Assembly (NCBI GenBank): GCA_037367355.1
Contig: CM074703.1
Coordinates: 124,001 to 188,000, forward strand
Direction of reading: 5' to 3'
DNA: 64,000 nucleotides
Origin: Neoscytalidium dimidiatum
Taxonomy: Eukaryota > Ascomycota > Dothideomycetes > Botryosphaeriales > Botryosphaeriaceae
Each line of letters begins with the position of its first letter. The first letter of the stretch is position 1. Below the pieces are notes generated by a model, which searched no databases, was not told the DNA's origin, and worked only from the letters and a program-made list of their open reading frames with translations. The translations under genes were made by a program, and so were the position numbers. Of this stretch, positions 47,320 through 61,033 are shown one piece after another.

Positions 47320-49175
47320 ATGACAGCCGTGATGGCTCCCCAGCACACCGGTTCATGGCAACGACGGCCCGATCACGGCATGCACATGGCCAGCATGAGT
47401 GTTCCCGCAATGTCTGCTTCCTACGACAGCTCGCAGCGCCTCCAGCCCTCGCACATGGTCAACATGCCCTCCTCTCAGGCCTACACCTCCGCCCAGCTAG
47501 ATCACCAGCTACCATTCTTCCAGACCTGCGGCCCGCAGACGTCCATGCCCTCATACTCCGCTTCTTTCGCTTACGAGCCGCTGGACTCGGCCCCAGCCTT
47601 CGGCTTCAACCAGAACTTTGGCGTCAACTACCAATCCAACCCCCAGCCCTCGTCCACTTACCTGCCGAACTCCAGCTACTCGTCTGGCCTGCAGCAGAGC
47701 GGCTACCCGCTTGACAGCAGAGGCCAGCCAGTGAAGCCCGAGATGGGCTCTCCGGTCGAGCCGTACCAACAAATGGGCGACCTGAACCTGAGCGGCGACG
47801 ACTATAGGATGGCCAGCTCCGGCGAGTCGGAGAACGGCAGCTCCGGCGTCAATTTCAACACCGATGTGGACACGCTCATGAAAGCCATCCAGTCGAAGCA
47901 ACAAAAGCCTGAGAAACGCCAGCCAGCGCCTCAAGAGGTGAGTTGAGACACAACAAGCAGATGGCTGTCCATAGGCTGATCCCCTCCCAAAGGAACCGCA
48001 GGCGAAGCCTGGAGAAAAGGGAAAGAAGAGATATCAGTGCGACATGCCTGGTTGCGACAAGAGTTTCTACCAGAAGACCCATTTGGATATCCACCGACGA
48101 GCGCACACTGGCTTCAAGCCTTTCGTAGGCCATCGCATTCCCAGACTTGAAGCCAGCTAGGACTGACCGGAAACCAGGTGTGCAAAGAGCCTTCGTGTGG
48201 GCAGCGATTCTCTCAGCTTGGAAATCTTAAGGTCTGCTTCACCGTTTCACGTAGTCGGGTGCGTAGGCGCTGACCATGACAGACTCACGAGCGTCGGCAT
48301 ACTGGCGAAAGACCATACAATTGCGATATCTGTGGCAAGACTTTTGCTCAGCGCGGCAACGTCAGGGCACACAAGATCGTGCACCAGCACGTCAAGCCTT
48401 TTACCTGCAAGCTTGAAGGCTGTGGTAAGCAATTCACACAGCTCGGAAACCTGAAGGTAGGCAGCAATGAAACTCACCAAAGGACCATCCAGGCTAACAG
48501 AAATAACTAGTCCCATCAGAACAAGTTCCATGCACAAATGCTGCGATTTCTCACGTCCAAGTTCGCATCAATTCGCGACGCCGAGACGGTGTCTCCCCAG
48601 GACAGAGAACTTTTTGAATACTTTGCTTCTCTGTACAAGAACTCGAACAAAGGTATTAAGGGACGAGGCAAAGATAGGCGCATCTCCACCATTCCATCGG
48701 CATCCTCTGCGGCTGGCAGCGCGACTCCTCCAGCTGGCAGCGTCTCCGGCTCGTCTTCTTCAACTACGCCTGTCGCGTCAACAGCACCACCATCGGTCTT
48801 GTCTACACCTGTAAGCAGCACAGCTGCTATCGGCTCCTATGGACCTAGTAGTGCAGGCATTGGCATGAGCAGCCCATACAGCACAGTTTCGACCGCTAGC
48901 GGGCGCTCCTACACCACCACAAGCACAGGCGCAGGTGCTCCACCGCCTGGAGCGGGCCGCTACAGCCACAGCCTCAGCAGCCGCAGCCCGTCGTTGAGCA
49001 GCGTTGACTCGGAAATGCATGGTCAGCCGCACCAACAACAGCACAGCCCTTACTCTGGCTATGGCGCTGCGGTGCCAGCCGCCGGCTACGGCCTGCCTCC
49101 ACCACCGCCCCACCACCAACACCACGCGCAGATCTCCTCACAACATGTCCAACTGCCTCCACCTGGCCAGTACTT

Positions 49176-49226
<51 letters not shown>

Positions 49227-49278
49227 TCACCACCACCATCAGCAAGCACCTCATGGCTATGGAAACTTGATGTACTAG
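47320..49278 (+). CDS. Four-finger C2H2 transcription factor, Azf1-like, 5 exons
   Basis: Nuclear regulator. Introns 47938-47992, 48125-48177, 48232-48282 and 48457-48510; 1,746 nt, 581 residues. The start is the ATG at 47320 ([13 protein letters not shown]). Seen: a Ser/Gln/Tyr-rich N-terminal activation-like region, then [20 protein letters not shown] opening four fingers in a row (about residues 220-335) that include QLGNLK twice, [20 protein letters not shown] and [14 protein letters not shown]. After the fingers come [15 protein letters not shown] and a Ser/Thr/Pro-rich tail ending in about 16 Gln plus His (CAG/CAA run 49177-49224). The finger block and the [13 protein letters not shown] tract are typical of the Azf1-type regulators of Pezizomycotina, linked in other fungi to carbon use and cellulase control; the role here is inferred. 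Intron 3 uses a weak donor GTCTGC, but the join restores the conserved finger. Confidence 0.9.
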
Positions 49279-52200
49279 ACGGATGCGTCTCGCTTTGCAA
49301 GATGTTTCACGGCCGTAATTTTACTGAATGCGAACGGCGCCACGGAATTACTTTTCGCAATAGACCGAAAGACCACATGCCTCGGGTACGGTCGATCGTA
49401 CACACATACACACAGAGGGGCGTATGGGGTTTTGGGACAGCTACAGGGAATGACATGGCATCCCACAAAGGACAATCTGTGGTTCAGATATCCTTGTTTA
49501 AAATGCCACTGGGTCTTTTGGACCTTACCACAAATGGGCTGGCTATCTACTTACGATGTTCATATCCATTTTCACGCATTTTTCTCCGGATGTTTCCTAT
49601 GTCGGTGATGCAAGCCTTCGGCCTGATACGTTTTTCTGTAATTTTTTTCGGTTTCTTGGGAGGCGTTTTGTTACGATGATCTGGTCATTGGTTGAACTTT
49701 ATTTCTAAAGTGGTCCTAGTGGTTTCCACTTCTATGCTTTTCGTTCTTTTGGCTATTCCTTTTTCGAAAGTCTTTTCCGTTACCGGTACGACCTACTTTT
49801 CGGTCCGCACATACTGTATGACTATCTGCCATGACGCTTTTTGTTCCTCCTTCCGGCTTCATATCTTGAGCTATTGCTTCTATCGCCCTACATTTTTCGG
49901 TTGCGTTTTTGTTAAACGCGGATACCCCTCTATGGATACGTCCATATTGTTTATACCTCTCTTGCCTCCAAACTACAAGTATCAATAGCCCCTCGGTCTC
50001 CATCAAAATACGGTTGGGAAAGCTATAAGGTTCTCTTCCGAAATTCTTGTAACGCCGCGTAATGCCGCAGCACCTTAATGGCTCGAAGCGAGCTTGCGAA
50101 CCAACACAAACGCCAAAGTTCGACTAGTTTAGCTAGTCTTCTGTTTTTCTTCTTGCACCTCTCATCGCATACGTTTTATCCTTTGGCTTTTAGATTACTA
50201 AAAATGGGCTCACGCTCGCAAAACCGTTCCGTGGAAGCATTCCTCTAGCATGACAGACTATTAGCCAACGAAAACATCGATAAGAGGTTCTCATTATTCA
50301 GTCCACGACTTGTCTGATGTTCCTTGCGCGTATTTCGAAACGCGTCCTTGCTCTATCGCCGTAGCGCCATCTATCTCTCTTTGCTTTTCCCTGCACCCTT
50401 TCCCACGAGGCTGACCGACAGGCCTGGAGAGATTCCATACTCGCCCTCCCTGGCCGAGCTGCAGGGAATCCTTTCAGAGTAAACATCACGTAATAGTGCG
50501 CGCCTTGATACCTTTATCCCTCCTTCCCTCTCTCCCTCTCTCGCACACCTCGCCCTGCTCCGCCCCATCCCTCGGGATCCCGAAAGCATTGTTCCAATTT
50601 GTCGGATTTCCATGGAGAATTGTCAGATGAGCGAGGGCGGGATCCCGTCCGGAGACGCGAGTACGTACGTATTCCCTGTGGTTGGTGTGTACATTGCTTA
50701 ACCCGGCCGCCAGGGGAGGGAGGGGGATGGGATCGAGTCGAGTCGGACCAAGGGTTGGTGGGTGGGGCGGGCACTGGTTGGTTACATGCATTGTCGGCGT
50801 CTGTATCTTCAGGGGAGCGGTGTGGCGAGGCATACCGCGCGCTCGTCGTTGCTCTTTTCTTTAAGTTTTTTTTTTATTTGTTTATGGCGGATGGTATGAA
50901 GGAGGAGGCATCGATGAAGGGGGAAAAGGAGGGTTTGGTCGAAAGATCAACCGTCACACCGTAGCGCAGGTTTTTCCGGAACAGCCGCTCACCCTACCCA
51001 GCCATTCACCCAAGATGGCCGCCGCCCAGATAAAAAGCAAATGAACTGGAGATGGGGGGGATCTAGATTAGATTTCAGGCTTTCCTTTCCTCCCCCGGCT
51101 CGTGGCGGAGAGACGAGAGGTGGTGAGGCCATGCGATGTATGGATCAGGGGAGAAAGAGCGAGCGGATTCAGGTTCGGGGCTGTCCGAGCGATGGATTGG
51201 TGGGGGGAGCAAGGATAGAGTGGATGGTGTTTGGAGTGAGCCGATAGCGGCGGCTCGTCCGGTGAGCTGAAGGAGGATCTTTTTAAAAAAAAAAAAAAAA
51301 ATCTTCCCTCTGAGTATGCATGGGAGAGTGAGAGTTTTGCCTGCCGCACGGTCGTGGAGGATAGTGGGGTGTGGGTGGTCGTGGAAGTGGTTCAGCCAAG
51401 TTCGTGGGGGTGGCAGAGAGAGCGCTCGTTCCCTTCCGACTCCCGCGTGGATCGCTCGCTCGCTCTCGCAGCGCGAGTCCGTCTCCGCGGAGAGTGGAGA
51501 GACAGAACCCGGCGGAAAAGCGTCGTTGCCTAGAGTTAGTTCCGCGCATGATCTTGAAACGAAAGAAAAAATTTTTTTTTTTCCTTTGTACCTTACTAGA
51601 TCACACAATGGTTTTTGGACACTATGGGCCAAGTGTCGATCGGAGTTGGCCAACCGTTCCGACAAGGTGGCAGGACTGCTTGGTCGAGCTACCACCAGCA
51701 CCTCTTTCCCAGCGGCAGCGATATTCAGTTCAGGTTTGAATTACGCGCGTTGCATGGAAACTAAATGCCACCGTCCAAGTGCTAGTTCTTCGCGTGCGTG
51801 CGAAAGAAATGACAGATAACGTTGCGAACGATCCGCGATTCCAAGCGTCTTATTTGAGATCTATCCTTGCTAATCGCCGAAAGTATAGAGCGGGAGGTCG
51901 TTACAATATGATTGCCCGAGTAGATCAACATGCGTGATTAACCACAGGGTCGTTACAAAAGCGATGGACGATAATCGACGATCTAATCAGATTCGCGCTG
52001 GAAAGGGAAAGGGCTATATGGAAGACGGAAAGGATGGACGAAAAGCGCCCCGATAGGGCGAACTTGCAGATTCCCTGTAGACATTGTCTAAGGTTCGTGT
52101 AAAAAGAAGGTTTATTTAGGGGTCTGGGTGATCTTCATGTATCTTTCCCGTCCGTCCCCGGATTCGATTCCGCAGGATGTATGATACGAGGTTCCTGTAT

Positions 52201-55200
52201 ACCTGGATCTCCGTGGACAAAATGGACTACACAAAAGACAAGGGCGACAACGAAAACCCTATTACGTGGCTTTGGATATCACAAACACTAGAGAAAGGTT
52301 CAGGGAGCGGGAGTCGTCGAACAGCATGTGGGCAAGAAAGTACCTAACAAGAGGAAGAGGAAGAGGAAGAAGAAGGCAAACAGCATCGACAGGAGGCAGG
52401 CGAAAATGATGCCCATAGACAGGCAAGGCGCAGCCGGCCTCTCGTGGCGGACCGCACCACGCGTGCCGCGCGCCACCCAAGCCTCCCAAAATGCGGCATT
52501 GGTGAGGAGGAACTCGAGCGGCGTGGCACGCGAACAAGCCATAAGATTTGCAAAGATAACCACATAAATCCTCCAAATGCCGTGGAAATGAGTTTTGAAG
52601 CAACGATATGGAGTCTCCTAGTCTAAGGCAACTGATTGACGTGATTCAAATGGATCGGTGCGTGATCTCCAGCGCTCTAGACTCTGCAGTGAGGGTTGGA
52701 GACGAGGGAGTTATTTCTTCATGCAGCCGGCGACAAGGCGCAGCCTGTTTCCGTCCGCACAGAGATCTTCATGTAAGTGAAGTTCGCCACAACCATTTTG
52801 ACGAGCGTTCATTGAAGCGGGGGTGCCCACACCCCCACAGCGGGGTTGTCCGATGGGGAGCACCCCTACACCATCTAGCTGTGGTCAAAACAGCTACGTC
52901 TCACAGTGAGTCACATCAAGGGTTCTAGAATGCTAGTGACAGTGACAGCGGTGGATGTGGTTCGATATGGCGAATTTGTGAGCCAATGGCGATGGCAAAG
53001 ATCACCATGCCTCTCGCAGTCTTTCAGCTGCGGTGCAAGCATTCCACGGACCTACAGTACATGCTCTAAGAAAGCCCTTCATTACTCCCTGCTTCTGGGG
53101 TAGTACTTGGGCAGCTGCTGGAAGGTGTTCGGCCTGGTACCCGAAGTCAACCGGGTCAGGCATGAATCGGTTGTCAGCAAGTCTATAAACAGCTACTGTC
53201 ACTTACACCACAATATACGCTATTACAACGGCGCGTCTTCATTTAGCGTTGGTGCGAAACGCAAGTAAGCTGGGCCGCGTGGGTCAGGGCTTCGGAGATG
53301 TAGGATCAAGGGATAGAAATGATTCTATTGTCGAGCGTACCGGCCATGCTCTCGGATATCGACGCGTCCAGTCTTACCTTTCTCCATGGACGGGGAGACA
53401 GCCCGTGATGACAAAGTCGGCACTTGCCTAACCCTTTCGTCGGCCCAGTCCGAACCTCGGAGGGACAAGGGCCAGCCCAGCGCGACAGTAAGCTTCAAGT
53501 GACGATGTGGCCAACGAGACCGGCATGGATTTCGTGCACTAGCGAACACAACTCCCGTCCCCCGCCTCACTCCCGACAAGGTGGTTCGACTTTAATTCGC
53601 GCGCGAGGCTAAGTCGAAGCGCACCTTGTATGTGGATAACGTGGCTGGGAAGGCGGTGCGGAAGCGCGTGCGTTGTTTGCCGTTTGTTTACCTGGGATTT
53701 GCCTGCTCCTCTAGTTAGCGCCGGGTCCCTGCCTGGCACTCAAAGTCACGGAAGCAACATTGCCCGCATCCACTTTTATTTTTCCTCCTCGCAGCCTGAA
53801 GAGAGGAAAATGTCATCCCAGCTTCGATGGTTGCACTCGAGTTATGCATCAGGTGGTTGGCGGGAGATTACTTGCGCCAGCGGGAATTACGTAGTGGAAG
53901 GAGGCGCTCGCCAGGACAGATAGCTTGGACAGGCGTTCAAGAGCACTTTCATATCGGGACCGATGCTTCAGCTCCCCTTGCTGGACCCAGAGATGTATGG
54001 TATCAAGTCGGGTTTGTTCGGGCTGCTTCTTTTCGACGGCCAATTTCCGTGTACAGGATGCGCTCCGGACCCGGTCTGTTGATTGAGGCTACCAGGGGGA
54101 GACGTTAGATCTGCATAGTACGTACATACAGTGGTCTGCAAGTCTCGCCCCAGTCTGAAACATTATGCGAGACCTGGGAGAGGGTCGAGGTAGTGCAGGA
54201 TGCAGCAGACAGAACGGCCAGGCAACAGAGAGGCGTTGTTCAGTGCGGTGGAGTGCTGGGGCCGTCGTGCTCACTAGAAATGATGCAAGACTTTGGCTAC
54301 ACAGCAGCAGCGCTGCAGGCGCACAGCACGCGCAAGACGACAACCGGTAGTAGGGACGCAGACCCAGGGTAACGGTCTAGATGAAAGGAGCTTGTAACAC
54401 AGCACGCTTACCGCACCCCGCTCGGAGCACCAGAGGATGCTCGCGTCCCAGTAGCCAGGTTTGGGGAAGAAAATGTCAGGCAATGTTGGCAGTAGACGGG
54501 TAAACGGGATCCGAACAAGCCTGCGCATGCATTTGGCCCAGGTGCCACCACAGGACCATTTCCTCCAAAATTTCTCGCGCAGCGTCAGCGGCAATAACAG
54601 CAGCAGCAGCAGCATCGTCATCATCAAACGAAGCGCAAAAAAAAATAAAAAAAGGATAAGGGCATGCTGCTGACGGCGACAGAGAAAATCCTGGAAAACA
54701 GCACGGGCAGTCTTTTCCCTCGGTCACCATCAGCTGGCCGCCTCGCGGCGGAGTTAGTAGCGTCGCAGCGTCACACGGCCAAGGTCGTTAGCTCTTCCGG
54801 TGCCCAGTCTGTCGGGTCTCCCGTCTGGCGCCCTCGTTCCGCGGCACCAACCGACACGACTCTGACGCGACAACGGGCAGCGAGAAAGGGAGGCTTGCCG
54901 GAGGCCGACGATAGCGGTGGTCCCTAGTCGTATGCGTTGGCGGTCAGGTGTCATGCGGAACCTCAGCGCTGGGACTCGAGATTAGCTCCCTCCGCGGCGA
55001 TGTCTTTAGAGTTTACTGGGCACCCTGGTTAGATCTGGCGTAATTGTCGGCTCGGCCACGTCCAATGGCGAGCGGCTGTGGCGCCAAGGCGGTGAGGGCT
55101 GCTGCGGATGTACATGCTGGAAGGGGAGGCGGTGTTGGGGGCGTGAAAGCAGGCGGCTAGATAGAGGGGCTTTAGGTAACAGGGTGGATAAATGGAACGG

Positions 55201-57130
55201 TCGCTGGGAGGGCAGGTAACGTGCGATATGACGACCCTGGGCGTGTGGCTAACGAAGCAGAGGCGGGCAGTGACAGGTGCGGCGTGGGGTCCGAGAGGGC
55301 GCAGCCAGTGGCACGGCAGAAGGCGTGCTCAGCGTGAGCAGTGCCGTTGGAGGAGGAGCACGCGCGATGACGGGGCGGCTGTCGGCGACCGAGAGCGAGC
55401 AGGAGGGTTGAGGGGTGACCCCTCCAGTTCGACTGTAGATGGCAGGTCGCGAGCAAGCCTCACTCGGCGCCTCGTCAGGGTCGGCTTCTGCCCGCGCTCT
55501 TTGCGACGACGATCGGTGGTGGAGGCGGACGCAGCCTCATGTCTGAAATCTTGTTGCTCGCGGTGGCGCTGCAGATCTGGCGGCGGGAGTGCATCTCGCA
55601 TCGGAGCTGCAGATGGTGATAGCTCGCTGGCAAGCTGTGTGTTTGTGTGTGAGTGTGAGAGAGAGAGAGAGAGAGAGAGATGGCGCAGCAGCGGCAGCAC
55701 GGGATGGTTGCTTAGCTGCTTGGTTGCTGCCCTAGGCCGAAAAGTGCGAGAGGCTGGCCCGACCGCCGAAAGACCGAGCTTGCCTTAGTCTCGAGCCCGG
55801 AGCTGGAGCTGGAGCTGGAGCCGGAGCCGGAGCCGGAGATGGAGCACATGATGCCCGTCTTTGAGGGAGCTGGGTTGTTCCTGGCTTGACGCGCTCAAGT
55901 GATGGCGCCGGTCGAAGCCCACCGGGGCAAGCGAGGGTCAATTGCGTGCAGCGAGCGGAATGCGCCCGCAACGCTGCTTTTTTTTTTTTTTTTTTTTTAA
56001 AAAAAAACAGCTGGAGAAGGCTGTTCGTTGCTCGCTGCCCACCGAGCGGATCTGCCTCGGGATGCAGCCGCGCACCCCCAAGCTTGCAGGAGTTCCAAGC
56101 AAGCTGCGTCGCTCCTTTTATCTTATCTGATCCTTACCATCTCATCTCCGTTCCCGTGTCCGCCGCAAGGCTGAGCGCCGCCAAGTTCCACCACCACCAT
56201 ACGCGCGCGCCGTTGTCGCAAGCAGCGTCTGGCAGCTGCCCGAACAGGCCAAAATAGGGGCAGCCCGGTGGCCGAGATGCGGAGAAGCACAGCAGCTACG
56301 GCAGGATCGCCACTGGCGACGCGGCCGGTGAACTGTCTTCAGCACTGTTTCGTCTCTCTCCGACTTCGCCGCGAGCTGTTCCGGTTACGTCACGTGGAGC
56401 AGGCTGCGCACTGTGTCGGTAGCTCAGGCGGCGGCAGCAGCAGCGGCAGCGGCAGTGGAGCCCCTTTCTGGAGCCCCGCGAGGGCGGCGGCGGCGGCGAC
56501 TCGTGGACATGCGGGCGCTTTCAGTTTGTATACTGCTCGGCGCAGGGAGGCGACACAGGCCGACGGGTCATAATCAGGCGGTTGTGGTGCTACTGGAGGC
56601 AGCGAGCACAATGGGCTGCTTCTCTCGCACAAATCATCAGACGAGACGGATACAGGCGTCCCGACGCCTGCGGTAATCAAACTAGGCCGCGAACGGGGTA
56701 GCATCGCCGCCCGCCTGCCAATCACCGCGCTGCGCCCGGACCCTGGCCCGACTTTTCGCTGCTTCAACGGCCCTTGGGCCACCTGTGGCTGCGACTGCGA
56801 TTTTCTGAAATGCCGCCCATCTCCACCGCCCTCCCGCCGCAAACCGCAAACCGGACCTCTCGGCAAGCTTCTCCGCCTTTTTATAATACCGCCTCCTGCT
56901 GCCACCTGGGCCTGCCTCTTATCTGATCGCGCCTTCCGCCCGCCCGCAGCTTCACCATTCCCAGGATCCCAGGAACCCGCCAACCCAGCACCGCGCCCTA
57001 AGCCCCTTTCACCCTGCTTTGTGCTTTTGCGTGTGCTTGTGCTCCCGCTCCGTCGCGACGCGCCGCTCCCACAACATCTTTTGCGCTCAATTCTCGACAG
57101 GCGCCGAGTCGCCACACACTTCTGCCCGCC
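49279..57130. other. 7.9-kb gene-free region between the C2H2 regulator and ERG3
   Basis: No gene is supported. T-rich sequence at 49,280-50,300 suits the 3' end of the regulator gene. Beyond it lie homopolymer runs (A17 near 51285, T10 near 51570, T21 at 55978-55998), a hairpin GGGGGTG-CCCA-CACCCCC at about 52818-52835, and a minus-strand 87-codon frame at 52300-52563 with a hydrophobic stretch but no known family. C-rich leader sequence of ERG3 fills about 56,900-57,130. Confidence 0.5.
55657..55681 (+). repeat. (GA)n microsatellite
   Basis: About twelve GA steps, preceded by a GT-rich stretch. Confidence 0.85.
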
Positions 57131-58299
57131 ATGGATGTCGTTCTCGAAGCATTCGATACCTACCTGTTCGATTACCTCTATGCCTTCGCCCTGCCCTCGC
57201 ATGTCGCTCATTTGGGCAAGGCTGCCACCTCCAATGCCACCTACTCGGCCATTCCCGAGATGCCTTCGCCCGCCCAGACCTACCAATTCGAGCCCGCGAG
57301 CCAGTACCTGTCCTTCCCGCCCTCTGAGTATGCCTACATGAGCAGCTGGACCCGCGACAACCTCTACCGCCAGGCCATCACTCTGTTCCTGATAACATGG
57401 TACGCGCCGCCCTCCCCTCAATTGAACGCGCCCGCTCACGTACTGACCCAATGGCTACAGGATCTTCGGCCTCATTGTCTACTTCGCCTGCGCAAGCTTC
57501 TCCTACGTCTTCGTCTTCGACAAGGCCACCTTCGCTCATCCGAAATACCTGAAGAACCAAATCTCGCTGGAGATCGCCCAAGCCATGCGTGCCATGCCCA
57601 TCATGAGCTTCTTCACCGTGCCCTTCTTCGTCGCCGAGGTCCGTGGATACAGCAAGATGTACGACGCCGTTGAGGACGGTCCTGGCATGTGGTACAACAT
57701 CATTCAATTCCCGTTCTTCATCGTCTTCACCGACTTCTGCATCTACTGGATCCACCGCTGGCTCCACCACCCCAAGGTCTACAAGCACCTCCACAAGCCC
57801 CATCACAAGTGGATCATGCCCTCTCCCTACGCCAGCCATGCTTTCCACCCGCTGGACGGATTTGCGCAGAGTCTGCCCTACCACGTCTTTCCCTTCCTGT
57901 TCCCGCTCCAGAAGTTCGCCTACGTTGCGCTCTTCGCCTTCGTCAACATCTGGACCGTCATGATCCACGACGGCGAGTACATTGCTGAGAGCCCCATCAT
58001 CAATGGCGCTGCTTGCCACACCATGCACCAGTAAGTCTCGCCACTCCCACCAAAAGCAAACGTGTCTGACCTACCACAGCCTCTACTTCAACTACAACTA
58101 CGGCCAGTACACCACCCTCTGGGACCGTCTCGGCGGCTCTTACCGCAAGCCCAACGACGAGCTGTTCCGCAAGGAGCTCAAGATGGCGCAGTCCGAGTGG
58201 GAGAAGCAGAGCAAGGAGATGGAGCGCATCGTCAAGGAAGTCGAGGGCAAAGACGACCGCCAGTACGACCCGGATCCGGCGTCGAAGAAGCAGCAGTAA
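57131..58299 (+). CDS. erg3: C-5 sterol desaturase (ERG3), 3 exons
   Basis: ER-membrane di-iron enzyme that puts the C5-C6 double bond into episterol in ergosterol synthesis; loss changes azole response in other fungi. Exons 57131-57399, 57461-58030 and 58080-58299; 1,059 nt, 352 residues, the usual length. Seen: hydrophobic spans ([13 protein letters not shown] joined to IFGLIVYF, and [14 protein letters not shown]), and the three histidine boxes HRWLHH (from about residue 188), HLHKPHH, and HTMHH (about 276-280, split by intron 2), which bind the iron pair. After these come [19 protein letters not shown] and a Lys/Glu-rich cytosolic tail ending KKQQ, a possible ER-retrieval signal of KKxx type. 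All catalytic residues are present. Confidence 0.96.
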
Positions 58300-61033
58300 A
58301 CATGGCCATTTCACGGCCCGGACCGCAAGGAAGACGAGCGGCGAGCGCATAGTCACAGTGCGCCTACTGTCTCTCCGGTCCTGTAACACCAGCTTTTTCT
58401 TCTTCATGCTTTGCCAAGCGCAGCCCGCTCCAAAACCCGATCCGGCAAAAATCTATAACCTTGTAATTCTTACGACTTTTTTATTTCTTGAGAGTTGACG
58501 ACTTACGATCACCCCGATATGGGAATTTGGGTTCTTTGGGGCATTTTGATGCGCAGGCAAAGGAATGGGAAAAGCGTTTAGAGAGCTTTTCCGCTGAGTG
58601 GTCTGCTCGGCGGATGCGGCTCATGGAAAGTCCTATCACATGATAGCACTCATCCCCCCCCTAATTATCTTTCTAACAGTTTTTTCTATCCCTTTCTCAC
58701 TCACTCACTGCCAATTTTTGGCACGAGATGGAAGAAAGAGATAGCTTTCTAGGAACGACGGGCTAAAACCCCCATCGTTCGCGAAGTCGAGTCCGGGAAA
58801 TCTCGGACGACGGTTTGGGGAAAACGGGATTCAAAAAAAAAAAAAAATTGGATTAGCGGCAAAAAAGCGATGGGGCAGAGGGCATAGTCTTGTGCACCCT
58901 CCATCTGCTTTACTGGTCTTGGGAGGGGTAAACCTCTTGCCCTTGACTCTTTTCTCTCTACAGTGGAAAGAAAGAAAGAAAAAATCTATGTCGTCACTCA
59001 ACCTTCCTGGTTTGACTGGAGAACGCGGTGGCTTCTTTCGTCAGCTACCGCCTCCATCCTGATCTCGTGGCACATTCTTTCGGTTCTCATGTTGCGATGC
59101 GCCAGTATCTTTTGCCTTCTTCTCGATGTACATCCATTGCTAATCCTCCCCCTTTAATAATTGGCAGCATCTGCAACACGGTAACATTCGTTTTGCAAAT
59201 GCGCATTCTGATAGCTGTGACCTTCGTTCGATGATGGCGTTCGCGAAAAATAATGGAGCCACTGCTGCCGTGGAGCGCTGTGATCCAGCGCCGCCCACGA
59301 GCTCGGCAAGGGTGATCTTCCATTAGCGTGGCCGTGGCCACCATTGTAAGAGATGAGCGGGCGTGTGTGGCAGGTGAGTGGATGAGCAGGTGGGCGAAAG
59401 ACTGAGTTGAGCTCAAGTGAAGAATCGCCATATTTTGCCTCCACCCCTTCACTCTCGCTTTTCACTTCCTAGAGACCACGCATATCTCGCGTTCTAGTAA
59501 GAACCCTGTCATTTTCCCTGCGCGATCTTCGAACGCTTGAGCGGGAAATTGATTTTTTCAAGGCCATTCTTGTAAATGCGAGTTTCCATAGTTATTGTGA
59601 ACTGCTAGCTGGGGATGATACAATGCGACGGATGGCAGATTGGCCGGCAGCTCATAGTGTCTGTAATGATGCATAGCACCTGTAAGGCCGCGGCCAAAAC
59701 AGTTCGAGTGCTGAACAGCACAGTCGTAGGATCGAAAAGAGACACAGCAGAGTTGAAGTGACCGAAAATCGCTTAACCTCTTAATCTAAACGTCAAACAA
59801 CTATCTGAGGAACCAAGCTGGGTGAGGGGCCCAAAGCAGATGACCGGGTATATTGATATATACAGAAAGAGTCTCTAGGGCACTGTGGAGATCTCGCTCC
59901 TAGCTATCTCACCTCAAGTTCCCATTCCACCTACCAACGTGTTCCTCTTCACTCAAGACCTCTTTCACCTGCTGTTCACCTCTCACTTTCGCCCCCTCTT
60001 CTCTCATCTAGTTTCCTTCAGGCCTACCACCTCCCCCTGAACAACCCACACGATCAATCACTTTAGCCGTCCCTGGAACCGAAACATCAACCTATCCGGA
60101 ATGCCCTCTCATGCACCCGTGCTCTTGTTTCAATCAACTCGCAACGCTCATCGCATTCAATCACCCCACCGCCCACAGCACCGCCATCACCCCTGCCACT
60201 TTCAAGTAAAGACCAACGCCGCCACCCCGCAAGAAAAGTCAGCAGAGCCGAGACCATTTTCAGGAAAGCCATGAAACCATCCATTACTTGCGAAAATCTT
60301 TAACATCTTTCCCCTCCCTTCCCCTTTATCTTTGTCCATCTTCAAGCTTTCACTACCACCCCGCTTACTTGTCTGTCTGTCTGGCTGTCTGTCCGTCCTT
60401 CGTACGCCACCAGGCATCGGAAGGAGCAAGCAAACAGTCAGGGGAAAAAAAAGGGTTGTAAGAAAACGCCGTGTTATCGCCTGACCTCTCTTCTTCTCCT
60501 TCTTCATCGCGTAATCGCAATTGAAAAGAAAATCCGAAACAAGGGAAAAAGGAAAAAGGAACTCAATTCCCGTAACCCGGCAGAGGTCCCATTCTTTTCA
60601 TATATAAAACTTTGAGGCAAGAAAGAAGAAGAAAACAAAAACCCACGAACCCCAATTCTTTTCTGTCCCGAAAGTAGTGGCAGGGAGAGGAAATGAGCAC
60701 CCCGTTTTTTTTTCTCCAACGCTAGGTATCAAAACTGGCAAACACCACGCTGTGCTGTGCAATCGAGAGCGGCAAAGTAAAAATCGATGGGAAAGCAAAA
60801 AAAAAAAAAAGAATACACGGGCAGCAAGCACGTTCCCACTCGTCCCCTGCTGTTAGAAGAGGAGCGCCGCTCGAGCTCATCTCATAGGTATATGTAAAGA
60901 GGCGCAAATGGAGAGCTTCGAGGGAAGATGTTGTAAGGGAAGACTCAAAGGTCCGCTACTGCACAAATTTATGCAAATTTTCGTGATTGTGGCGAGAGAA
61001 AGAGAGAGAGAGAGAGAGAGATACGAATTTTGC
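58300..61033. other. 2.7-kb gap between convergent ERG3 and SUMO ligase genes
   Basis: No conserved gene is seen. It has A- and T-runs and a C/T-rich stretch at about 59,900-60,100 that resembles a fungal 5' leader. Confidence 0.45.
60101..60274 (+). other. Small ORF (57 codons) after a leader-like C/T tract
   Basis: An ATG follows 200 bp of C/T-rich, leader-like sequence and opens a His/Pro/Gln-rich frame ending at the TGA at 60272-60274. It has no known domain and could be chance or part of a non-coding transcript. Confidence 0.15.

Noticed and set aside
52300..52563. Minus-strand 87-codon frame with a hydrophobic segment
   Set aside because: The hydrophobic run comes from a GGAAGA-type repeat; no family, leader or conservation evidence.
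56390..57451. Minus-strand open frame of 353 codons overlapping the ERG3 start
   Set aside because: It covers the ERG3 promoter and first exon; composition is repetitive and shows no family signature.
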